From the NCBI GenBank assembly GCA_036679405.1, contig JAVBVZ010000006.1:15958-79957 (forward strand): 64,000 bases of DNA, in the 5' to 3' direction. Positions 7,202 to 13,979 of the stretch are shown here, piece after piece (positions within the stretch are counted from its first letter, which is position 1; the number at the start of each line of letters is the position of its first letter). A program made the position numbers and the translations under genes. The DNA is from JAEYKI01 sp036679405. GTDB lineage: Bacteria > Bacillota > Clostridia > Christensenellales > Christensenellaceae. The notes beneath the pieces are model-generated. The model was not told where the DNA came from, made no database searches, and saw only the letters and a program-made list of their open reading frames with translations.

Positions 7202-8617
7202 ATGAACATAAACGATGAACAATTAAAAGAGCTGGTAAAAAAAGCGGTCATAAATATCCTTGCGGAGACGGGCGGCCGGCCCGGTCCGGATGACGATAAA
7301 ACATGCATCCTGTTTGAAGATGCCAATCAGGCGGTTGATGCGGCAAAAAGAGCGCAGAAGCAGCTTGCGCAGATGTCTCTTGAAAAACGGGGCCGGATCA
7401 TAGCCGCCATGCGGAAAGCGGCCCTTGAAAATGCGGAGCATCTTGCAAAGCTTGCAAACGAGGAGACCGGATATGGCAAATGGCAGCACAAGGTGCTTAA
7501 AAACCGTCTTGCGGCGGAAAAAACCCCGGGGATAGAAGACTTGCAGACAGCAGCGTTTACGGGCGATTATGGTATGACGCTGATCGAAGGCGCGCCGTTT
7601 GGGGTGATCGGTTCGATCACGCCTTCCACCAACCCGACTTCTACGGTCATCAATAATTCGATCAGCATGATCGCGGCGGGCAATGCGGTGGTGTTCAATC
7701 CGCATCCGGGCGCAAAGAAATCTTCGCAGGAAACCATGCGCATCTTAAACGAAGCCATCGTTTCCGCAGGCGGGCCTTTTGGACTGATCACCTCGGTGAA
7801 GATCCCTTCGCTTGAGAGCGGAAAAACCATTATGGAGCATAAGGATATTCCTATCCTGTCCATAACGGGCGGCGAAGCGGTCGTTGCCGTCGCTATGAAG
7901 ACCGGCAAAAAAGTTGTTGCGGCGGGCCCCGGGAATCCGCCTGTTATCGTAGACGATACCGCGGTCGTAAAGGAAGCCGCCAAAGCAATTGCCGACGGTG
8001 CCAGCTTTGACAACAATGTGCTTTGTGTTGCGGAAAAAGAGGTTTTTGCATTTGATTCCATCTTTGACGAACTGGTATCGGAAATGATGGCGCAGGGGTG
8101 CTACCTTGCAAAAGGCGAGGAGATAAGCCAAATTATCCGGACGGTCCTGATAGAAAAAAACGGGAAATATGTGATCAACCGTAAATATGTAGGGTCCGAC
8201 GCCACCAAAATTCTTTCGGACAGCGGTATCGCATACAGCGGGGAGCCACGGCTGGTGCTGGCCGAAGTGGATAAAAACCATCCGTTTGTTATGACGGAAA
8301 TGCTTATGCCTGTACTTGCCATGGTGCGTGTTTCAAATATAGACGAAGCGATCGGCGAGGCGTTCAGGGCCGAGCAGGGGTGCCAGCATTCGGCATTGAT
8401 CCATTCAACCAATGTAAGGAACATGTCGAGAGCGGCGTCCGTTATGAACACCACAATATTTGTGAAGAACGCGCCTTCCTATGCGGGGCTTGGGTTTGGC
8501 GGAGAAGGATACGCCACGCTGACCATTGCTACGCCCACGGGGGAAGGGCTGACAAGCGCAAAAACTTTCACCCGCTCAAGACGCTGTGTGCTGCAGGGCG
8601 ATTTTAGAATTGTGTGA
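7202..8617 (+). CDS. pduP: CoA-acylating aldehyde dehydrogenase, PduP/EutE type
   Basis: A 471-residue enzyme that oxidises an aldehyde with NAD+ and CoA to acyl-CoA inside the microcompartment. The catalytic Cys is Cys275 in NNVLCVAEKEV, the typical PduP/EutE context. The region SITPSTNPTSTVINNSI and the NAD-binding GPGNPPVIV are also family features. The N-terminal helix (NDEQLKELVKKAVINILAE) is a classic encapsulation peptide, followed by a short Gly/Pro-rich linker. ATG 7202 is given as the start. TTG 7196 is an alternative whose 6-base spacing from AAGGAG (7184-7189) is better than the 12 bases to 7202. No PduQ-like alcohol dehydrogenase accompanies it, so its NADH must be reoxidised otherwise, perhaps through PduS. 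Confidence 0.95.
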   Translation: MNINDEQLKELVKKAVINILAETGGRPGPDDDKTCILFEDANQAVDAAKRAQKQLAQMSLEKRGRIIAAMRKAALENAEHLAKLANEETGYGKWQHKVLKNRLAAEKTPGIEDLQTAAFTGDYGMTLIEGAPFGVIGSITPSTNPTSTVINNSISMIAAGNAVVFNPHPGAKKSSQETMRILNEAIVSAGGPFGLITSVKIPSLESGKTIMEHKDIPILSITGGEAVVAVAMKTGKKVVAAGPGNPPVIVDDTAVVKEAAKAIADGASFDNNVLCVAEKEVFAFDSIFDELVSEMMAQGCYLAKGEEISQIIRTVLIEKNGKYVINRKYVGSDATKILSDSGIAYSGEPRLVLAEVDKNHPFVMTEMLMPVLAMVRVSNIDEAIGEAFRAEQGCQHSALIHSTNVRNMSRAASVMNTTIFVKNAPSYAGLGFGGEGYATLTIATPTGEGLTSAKTFTRSRRCVLQGDFRIV

Positions 8618-8632
8618 GGACAACAGAGGATA

Positions 8633-9970
8633 ATGGATTTAATTGAAAAGGTTCGCGCGGCAGGCATTGTAGGTGCAGGCGGCGCAGGATTCCCGACACA
8701 TGTAAAGATCCGGTGCCAGGCGGAATACGCAATTGCGAACGGCGCGGAATGCGAACCGCTGCTCAGGGCGGACCAGCAGGTCATGGCGTTATATGCAAAC
8801 GAATTGCTGGAGGGGATGCGCGCCGTGATGACTGAGACCGGCGCAAAAAAAGGCGTAATTTGTTTAAAATCGCATTACCATGAGGCGATCCGTGCCCTGC
8901 AAAAAGAAATTGGCGGGCGAAAAGATATCTCCCTGCTTTTAATGAAAAGCTATTATCCCGCAGGAGACGAGCAGCAGATTGTATATGAGGTAACGGGAAA
9001 AGTTGTTCCGACAGGAGGATTGCCGCTGGATGTGGGCGCCGTTGTGCTGAATGTAAGCACCCTGGTGAATGTGGCGCGCGCTTTGAAGGGGATTCCTGTT
9101 ACGGAAAAATGCCTTACGGTCGGCGGGGAAGTCAAAAACCCTTCCACTTTTACGGTTCCTGTCGGCACGCCCGTAAGCGCTTTGGTTGCGGCGGCGGGCG
9201 GACCTGCGGACAGGGAAAACTATACGCTGATTTTGGGCGGGCCGTGCATGGGCCCTTTGAGCGACGACTGGGAAACGCCCGTTACCAAAACAATGGGTGG
9301 CATACTGGTCTTTAAGAAAAGCCATCCGCTGATCGCAAAAAAAATGCCGAACACCTCTTTGGATATCAAACTGATCCAGGCGGCCTGCAGCCAGTGCAGT
9401 TTTTGCACGCAGCTTTGTCCCAGGAATTCTTTGGGGCTGAATGTTAAACCCCATAAGGTGATGCGCGCGGTGGAAAACAAAAGCGGCACCCTGCTGGGCG
9501 ACTTTAACGGGATTTTCTCCTGTTCCGAATGCGGGCTGTGCACTTATTATGCGTGCAATTTCGGCTTGAAACCTTCCGTTATGATGTCCGGTATGAAAAA
9601 AACGCTGGCACAGCAGGGGGTGCGCGCCAAGAAAGAAGTTTACGGCCGGCCGGACGGAGGACTGGAAAACAAGAAGGTACCCGTCTCCAGGCTCATCGGC
9701 CGCCTGGGCGTAGGCGCATATGACGTTCCCGCGCCTTTGCTGGAAAGCTTTCCCCAGGTTAAAAAGGTGCGGATACCGCTTAAAATGCATATCGGCACAC
9801 CGGGCGTAAGCCTTATGAAACCCGGGGATACGGTTGCAAAAGGACAACTCATCGCGGCGGTCGGGGAAGACGCTCTTGGGGCAAATATCCATGCGAGCAT
9901 ATCCGGGAGCGTTGTGCAGGTGACAAAAGATTTTATTGAGATAGAAGCACAAGGGGGAGATCAGGTTTGA
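8633..9970 (+). CDS. pduS: PduS-type flavin/iron-sulfur NADH dehydrogenase of the microcompartment
   Basis: A 445-residue RnfC/PduS-family protein. The Gly-rich opening GIVGAGGAGFPTHVK and the segment ANGAECEPLLRADQ bind NADH and FMN in this family. A central SLBB-like part follows (VGGEVKNPSTFTVPVGTP). Two ferredoxin-type 4Fe-4S motifs come next, CSQCSFCTQLCP (about residue 257) and CSECGLCTYYACN (about residue 300), and then a C-terminal biotinyl/lipoyl-like barrel (GTPGVSLMKPGDTVAKGQLIA). In B12-dependent systems PduS reduces cobalamin. No B12 enzyme is encoded here, so electron transfer out of the lumen, through the PduT-like shell protein of the next gene, is the more likely role. The genes overlap by 4 bp. 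Confidence 0.93.
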   Translation: MDLIEKVRAAGIVGAGGAGFPTHVKIRCQAEYAIANGAECEPLLRADQQVMALYANELLEGMRAVMTETGAKKGVICLKSHYHEAIRALQKEIGGRKDISLLLMKSYYPAGDEQQIVYEVTGKVVPTGGLPLDVGAVVLNVSTLVNVARALKGIPVTEKCLTVGGEVKNPSTFTVPVGTPVSALVAAAGGPADRENYTLILGGPCMGPLSDDWETPVTKTMGGILVFKKSHPLIAKKMPNTSLDIKLIQAACSQCSFCTQLCPRNSLGLNVKPHKVMRAVENKSGTLLGDFNGIFSCSECGLCTYYACNFGLKPSVMMSGMKKTLAQQGVRAKKEVYGRPDGGLENKKVPVSRLIGRLGVGAYDVPAPLLESFPQVKKVRIPLKMHIGTPGVSLMKPGDTVAKGQLIAAVGEDALGANIHASISGSVVQVTKDFIEIEAQGGDQV

Positions 9971-10512
9971 ATGCTTTGGGAATGATTGAAGTTTTAAGCA
10001 TACCTGTTGGAATAGAGGCCAGCGATGCGCTGCTTAAAACGGCTTCGGTGGAGCTGGTATCCGCGCAGACGGTTTGCGCAGGCAAGTTCATCTGCGTTGT
10101 TTCGGGCGAAGTTGCCGCCGTGCAAGAGTCGGTCCGGGCGGGCGCAAGCGCGGCCGGAGATACGCTGATAGACAGCATCGTGATTCCAAATATACACCAA
10201 AACGTGATAGAGGCCATCAATGCCTGCAGCCAGATAGGCCGGGTAAGCGCGCTTGGGATACTGGAGACCTATTCTCTGGCGGTGGCGGTCATTGCGGCGG
10301 ATGCATGCGTAAAAGCTGCGGAGGTGCAGCTGATCGAAGTCCGGCTGGGGCGCGGGATGGGAGGCAAGTCTTTTGTTTTGCTGACCGGCGACGTAGCGGC
10401 GGTAGAAGCTGCCGTTCGGGCCGCGGAGAGCCTTGAAGAGGCCGGGGGAATGATGTCAAAAAGCGTGGTGATCCCTTCACCGCATCCCGACCTTATAAAA
10501 AGCCTGCTGTAA
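9967..10512 (+). CDS. pduT: PduT-like tandem BMC-domain shell protein (BMC-T) with putative Fe-S pore cysteine
   Basis: A 181-residue protein with two BMC domains in tandem (about residues 3-88 and 96-180), forming pseudohexameric trimers in the shell facets. The first domain has QTVCAGK with Cys37. This matches the position of Cys38 of PduT, which from three subunits holds a 4Fe-4S cluster in the central pore. Such a pore could pass electrons, in keeping with the adjacent pduS. The start is TTG at 9967, overlapping the pduS stop and preceded by GGGGGAG. It puts the protein start (NALGMIEVLSIPVGIEASDA) at the usual domain beginning. ATG at 9982 would cut into the first strand. Confidence 0.9.
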   Translation: MNALGMIEVLSIPVGIEASDALLKTASVELVSAQTVCAGKFICVVSGEVAAVQESVRAGASAAGDTLIDSIVIPNIHQNVIEAINACSQIGRVSALGILETYSLAVAVIAADACVKAAEVQLIEVRLGRGMGGKSFVLLTGDVAAVEAAVRAAESLEEAGGMMSKSVVIPSPHPDLIKSLL

Positions 10513-10578
10513 AAGACTTTGCAGCCTGATATAAATAACAGAATATAATTTATCAAATACAAGGAGTGAATCAAAAAA

Positions 10579-10854
10579 ATGGATAAACAGGCATTGGGAA
10601 TGGTAGAAACAAAAGGGCTGATCGGCGCGATTGAAGCGGCCGATGCAATGGTGAAAGCCGCCAACGTGACGCTGGTCGGAAAAGAGCAGATCGGCTCCGG
10701 TTTGGTCACGGTTATGGTGCGGGGCGATGTCGGCGCGGTGAAAGCCGCTGTGGACGCGGGCGCTGCGGCGGCCAAAAGAGTCGGCGACCTGTACGGCGTA
10801 CATGTGATCCCGCGGCCGCATTCTGATGTTGAAGGAATACTCCCCGTCCGTTAA
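10579..10854 (+). CDS. BMC hexamer shell protein, PduA/EutM type (copy 1)
   Basis: A 91-residue single-domain BMC-H protein that tiles the shell facets as hexamers. It has the full set of family motifs: QALGMVETKGLIGAIEAADAM, then KAANVTLVG, IGSGLVTVMVRGDVGAV and the C-terminal HVIPRPH. The pore loop is KEQIGSG. It is nearly identical over its first 85 residues to the copy at 11653, so one is a recent duplicate. The start is preceded by AAGGAG with a longer-than-usual spacer. Confidence 0.96.
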   Translation: MDKQALGMVETKGLIGAIEAADAMVKAANVTLVGKEQIGSGLVTVMVRGDVGAVKAAVDAGAAAAKRVGDLYGVHVIPRPHSDVEGILPVR

Positions 10855-10874
10855 AGTATGTGGAGGGAATCTGA

Positions 10875-11165
10875 TTGAAGATTGCGCAGGTTGTGGGGAA
10901 CGTTGTTTCCACAATTAAAAAAGAGCACCTGAAAGGGTATAAGCTGATGATCGTTCAGCCCCTGGACCTGAGCGGCAACCCGCAGGGGGCCGCCAGGATC
11001 GCTTTGGACGGAGCGGATGCGGGCATCGGCGATATTATTCTTTTGAATAATGACGGCGGTGCCGCGGCTATGGTGATCGGCGATAAAAAACTGATCGCCG
11101 ATGATACGATCGCCGGCGTCATTGACTGTTATACTTTTGATGGAAAAACAACCAATTTGAAATAA
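10875..11165 (+). CDS. BMC vertex pentamer protein, EutN/CcmL family (copy 3)
   Basis: A 96-residue BMC-P protein with a TTG start at 10875 and GGAGGG 8 bases upstream. Strands KIAQVVGNVVSTIKKEHLKG, KLMIVQPLDL, GIGDIILLNNDGGAAAMV and IAGVIDCYTF follow the family pattern. It is more distant from copies 1 and 2, lacking their GSSSRQT stretch and having NNDGGAAAM in its place, as in CcmL/EutN proper. Confidence 0.93.
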   Translation: MKIAQVVGNVVSTIKKEHLKGYKLMIVQPLDLSGNPQGAARIALDGADAGIGDIILLNNDGGAAAMVIGDKKLIADDTIAGVIDCYTFDGKTTNLK

Positions 11166-11168
11166 AGG

Positions 11169-11321
11169 ATGCTGAAAAACCAAATGCCGACCGGGGCAAA
11201 ACAAAGCGGTATCCGTTTTAAAACGGATCAACGCTCAAAGGTGCAAAAAAGGGGCAGGGGGCGTTTCGTACGCAGACACCTGCCGGTAGGCCGCTCATCA
11301 ATACCCGGAGGCAGCAGATAA
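11169..11321 (+). CDS. Possible 50-residue Arg-rich peptide in the BMC operon (uncertain)
   Basis: An open frame of 50 codons fills most of the 182-bp gap between the third and fourth pentamer genes. The predicted peptide is very basic (QKRGRGRFVRR in the middle) and resembles no family I know. The only Shine-Dalgarno candidate, AAAGGA, overlaps the first ATG; the second ATG at 11184 is 14 bases away. It may be noncoding spacer or the trace of a lost shell gene. Low confidence. Confidence 0.2.
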   Translation: MLKNQMPTGAKQSGIRFKTDQRSKVQKRGRGRFVRRHLPVGRSSIPGGSR

Positions 11322-11347
11322 ATTTTGGGTTTAAGGCGGAGAGAAGC

Positions 11348-11611
11348 ATGTATATTGGAAGAGTTGAGGGAAACGTAGTTGCAACGGTGAAAGACGAAAG
11401 ACTGACGGGTATAAAACTGTTGGTTGTCCGTCTGATTGAAAATGGAGTTCTAAAAGGCCGGATCATCGCCGGAGATGCAACCAGGCAGGCGGGCGTTGGA
11501 GACCTTGTATATATGATTGGAAGAAAAGAAGCGGTCCTGATGTTCGACTGCAAGCCGGCGTGCGATGCTGCGATTGTCGGTTTTATTGACGATTATAACA
11601 GGGTGCTTTAA
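11348..11611 (+). CDS. BMC vertex pentamer protein, EutN/CcmL family (copy 4)
   Basis: An 87-residue BMC-P protein: MYIGRVEGNVVATVKDERL, then KLLVVRLIENG, VGDLVYMIGRKEAVLMF and AIVGFIDDYN. It is the shortest and most divergent of the four pentamers and has the compact CcmL-like layout. The start is preceded by GGAGAG. It sits between the third pentamer and the second hexamer gene. Confidence 0.9.
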   Translation: MYIGRVEGNVVATVKDERLTGIKLLVVRLIENGVLKGRIIAGDATRQAGVGDLVYMIGRKEAVLMFDCKPACDAAIVGFIDDYNRVL

Positions 11612-11652
11612 GAAAGCGGAAACAATACGGTAAAAAACAAAGGAGAATGAAA

Positions 11653-11940
11653 ATGGAAAAACAAGCTTTGGGCATGGTAGAAACAAAAGGACTGATCGGG
11701 TCGATAGAGGCGGCGGATGCAATGGTTAAGGCTGCGAATGTTTCTTTGATCGGAAAACAGCAAATCGGTTCCGGCCTGGTGACCGTTATGGTACGGGGCG
11801 ATGTCGGCGCGGTGAAAGCTGCCGTGGACGCGGGCGCAGCTGCTGCAAAACGCGTGGGCGAGCTTTATGGCGTGCATGTAATACCCAGCCCGCACGACGA
11901 TGTTGAAATGATCCTTCCTGCCATGGCAAAAAAGAAATAG
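11653..11940 (+). CDS. BMC hexamer shell protein, PduA/EutM type (copy 2)
   Basis: A 95-residue BMC-H protein, almost the same as the copy at 10579 up to the C-terminal PSPHDDVEMILPAMAKKK. The start at 11653 is chosen because AGGAG (11641-11645) is 7 bases away; ATG 11647 is too close to it. It is the last gene of the microcompartment operon and is followed by a long hairpin. Confidence 0.96.
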   Translation: MEKQALGMVETKGLIGSIEAADAMVKAANVSLIGKQQIGSGLVTVMVRGDVGAVKAAVDAGAAAAKRVGELYGVHVIPSPHDDVEMILPAMAKKK

Positions 11941-11957
11941 GTATTTAGGCCGGGACG

Positions 11958-11981
11958 GCCGCGTTTTTACAAAAACGCGGC
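11958..11981 (+). terminator. Perfect inverted repeat closing the BMC operon
   Basis: GCCGCGTTTTT pairs with AAAAACGCGGC around a 2-base centre. There is no T tract after it on the plus strand, so termination may be weak, or it may act as an mRNA-stabilising hairpin. Confidence 0.6.
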
Positions 11982-12008
11982 TCTCCCGTTCGCAAAAGGG
12001 TGCGCAAT

Positions 12009-12034
12009 AAAAAAAGCCGCAAATAAAAAGCGGC
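12009..12034 (-). terminator. Terminator of the minus-strand deoR gene
   Basis: GCCGC and GCGGC form a short stem (12016-12020 with 12030-12034). Read on the minus strand it is followed by seven T residues, 58 bp after the deoR stop. Confidence 0.65.
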
Positions 12035-12092
12035 GTGTTTCTTTTGGGGCCAGGCAGGATGCGCGGATATGCAGAAGGTGAATGTGTGGATG

Positions 12093-12878
12093 CTATGCTT
12101 TGTCCGCCGGATCATCCTGCGCGCATTCAAAGAGGCTGATGTTTCTTTGCTTTAAAAACTCATGCCATTCTGCATTCAGCGGTTCGTCCGCCACTACTAC
12201 GTCGATTTTATCAAAACCGCAGATGGATACGAACGACACGTTGTCGAACTTTGAATGGTCTGCGATCAAAAATGCTTTTTTGGCACGCTCAATCAGCAGT
12301 GTGCGAATAGCCGCGATCTCTTCGTTTGCGTCGGTGATGCCGTGCTGCATGTCAACGGAACGGCAGGATACAAAGGCTTTGTCCACAAAATATTCCATAA
12401 TAGTCTTTTGGGCGCTTTTGCCGGTAAAACTGGAGTATTTATTTAAAAATGTCCCGCCGGTTGATATAAGGTGGATGTTGTCGTAATTTGACAGGTAACT
12501 GGAAACCTTAAGGGAATCTGTCAGTACCGTGATCCGTTTGTTTTTGATTTCACTGCAAATATGAAAAGCGGTCGTGCTGGCGTCCAGCGCGATGGTGTCT
12601 CCGTTATTGATGAATTCTGCGCATTTTTTTGCGATCTTTTGTTTGTTCGGCACCAAAATAGTTTCCCGCAGCGAATCGCGCAGGTCGTTTACAACCCCGT
12701 CCTGTATGTATGCCCCGCCGTATGTCCGTATTAAAAGGCCGGATTCCTCGAGCGATTTAAGATCCCTGCGAATGGTTTCCTCGGTAACGGAGAAAAGAGA
12801 AGCGAGCTCGGAAACGGTAACGTTTTTCTGCTCTAAAACCAGTTCTCTTATTTTGTTTTTACGGGTAAGTGCCAGCAT
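12093..12878 (-). CDS. DeoR/GlpR-family transcriptional regulator (sugar-phosphate responsive)
   Basis: A 261-residue repressor-type protein. The N-terminal winged helix-turn-helix has KNVTVSELASLFSVTEETIRRDL, with the DeoR signature TEETIRRDLKSLEESG, followed by RTYGGA. The C-terminal DeoRC domain (about residues 75-240) is the sugar-phosphate sensor and contains DASTTAFHI and DHSKF. It is divergently transcribed from the microcompartment-type aldolase across a 220-bp region that holds phased direct repeats. The same repeats precede the BMC operon, so this protein is the best candidate regulator of both. The start is preceded by GAGGAT. The effector would be a ketose-1-phosphate by analogy with the family. 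Confidence 0.92.
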   Translation of the reverse strand: MLALTRKNKIRELVLEQKNVTVSELASLFSVTEETIRRDLKSLEESGLLIRTYGGAYIQDGVVNDLRDSLRETILVPNKQKIAKKCAEFINNGDTIALDASTTAFHICSEIKNKRITVLTDSLKVSSYLSNYDNIHLISTGGTFLNKYSSFTGKSAQKTIMEYFVDKAFVSCRSVDMQHGITDANEEIAAIRTLLIERAKKAFLIADHSKFDNVSFVSICGFDKIDVVVADEPLNAEWHEFLKQRNISLFECAQDDPADKA

Positions 12879-12982
12879 AAAATAATCCTCTTGAAAAAAA
12901 TGGGTTTCCTATATAAGACATTTTATAGAAAAAATACAGGTTTGTAAATACTTTAAGGGGAAAAGCATAAACTATTTTGGGT

Positions 12983-13032
12983 AAAACAAACAAAAAACAA
13001 CACAAATACAGTATAAAACAATATTTGTGTTG
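12983..13032 (+). promoter_or_regulatory. Direct and inverted repeats between deoR and aldolase (putative DeoR operator)
   Basis: AAAACAAACA (12983), AAAACAACAC (12994) and AAAACAATAT (13015) are spaced by 11 and 21 bp. In addition CAACACAAATA (12998-13008) and TATTTGTGTTG (13022-13032) form a perfect 11-bp inverted repeat whose right arm runs into the -35 box. The AAAACAACAC unit is identical to one in the BMC promoter. Confidence 0.6.
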
Positions 13033-13058
13033 ACACTGATTTAAAAAAAATATACTAT
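13030..13058 (+). promoter_or_regulatory. Promoter of the aldolase operon
   Basis: TTGACA (13030-13035) and TACTAT (13053-13058) are 17 bp apart, 41 bp before the aldolase start. The -35 box overlaps the inverted repeat described above, consistent with repression. Confidence 0.65.
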
Positions 13059-13098
13059 ATTCTTATACAAGACTATTATAGAAAATGAGGTACATACA

Positions 13099-13962
13099 AT
13101 GTCTCTATATCCATCTATATACGAAGCAAAAGAGCAAATAATAGAAATTGGAAAAAGAATGTATATGAAAGGCTTTGTTGCGGCGAATGACGGCAACATC
13201 AGCTGCAAGATTTCCCCTGACACCATTCTGACAACGCCTACAGGGGTATCAAAAGGATTTATGGATGGGGATATGATGGTAAAAATGACTCTGGATGGAA
13301 AAGTGCTTTCGGGCGGACCGTACAAGCCGTCCTCCGAAGCAAAAATGCATCTCAGAGCTTACTTGGAAAACCCGGAGATCATGGCGGTGACACATGCGCA
13401 TCCGCCTGTTGCAACGTCGTTTGCCATTGCGGGGATCGGGCTGGACCGGCCTATATTGACCGAGGCGATCATGGCGCTGGGCAGTGTGCCGGTGGCCAAA
13501 TACGCGACGCCCGGCACCGACGAAGTACCGGATTCCATAGCGCCTTTCTGCAAAGACTACAATTCGGTCCTGCTGGCCAATCATGGCGCGCTTTCATGGG
13601 GCAACAGCCTGATGCAGGCTTTTTACAGGTTGGAATCGGTTGAATATTTTGCTACTATTATGATGTATACGGGTAATATTATCGGGAAATCCAATGTCCT
13701 GAGCTGTGACCAGGTCGCGCCGCTTTTGGAAACAAGAGCTAAATTGGGCATTAAGGGCGGCGGCATTCCGGCCTGCGCGCTTCAGCCGACAAACGACAAG
13801 GATGTCCTGCCGCAGTTTGGAACCATTGAGGGTTGCATGTGCGGCGGTGACAAAGCAAAAACCGTGTATGGAGGTTCGGCTGCCGAAGACCGGCCGGACG
13901 AAGAAAATGTTGACGAACTGGTGGACAAAGTTGTCCGCGAAATTTTAAATAAAATTCGTTGA
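13099..13962 (+). CDS. Class II (FucA-type) aldolase with C-terminal encapsulation peptide
   Basis: A 287-residue zinc aldolase of the FucA/AraD family, which splits a ketose-1-phosphate into dihydroxyacetone phosphate and an aldehyde. Zinc and catalytic residues are visible: Glu in SSEAKMHLRAY, the HAH pair in THAHPPVAT and the third His in LLANHGALSWG. The body ends near residue 215, as in FucA. A further 70 residues form a linker and a final amphipathic helix (ENVDELVDKVVREILNKIR). That layout is known for microcompartment cargo and resembles the N-terminus of the 5788 product. The likely product aldehydes are lactaldehyde or glycolaldehyde. It is first in an operon with the flavoprotein gene that follows. 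Confidence 0.9.
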   Translation: MSLYPSIYEAKEQIIEIGKRMYMKGFVAANDGNISCKISPDTILTTPTGVSKGFMDGDMMVKMTLDGKVLSGGPYKPSSEAKMHLRAYLENPEIMAVTHAHPPVATSFAIAGIGLDRPILTEAIMALGSVPVAKYATPGTDEVPDSIAPFCKDYNSVLLANHGALSWGNSLMQAFYRLESVEYFATIMMYTGNIIGKSNVLSCDQVAPLLETRAKLGIKGGGIPACALQPTNDKDVLPQFGTIEGCMCGGDKAKTVYGGSAAEDRPDEENVDELVDKVVREILNKIR

Positions 13963-13979
13963 AGAGGTAATTTGCTTAA

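Noticed and set aside
8939..9952. A 337-codon frame antisense to pduS
   Set aside because: pduS is well supported with Fe-S motifs; the antisense product shows only scattered His/Arg-rich sequence and no start site.
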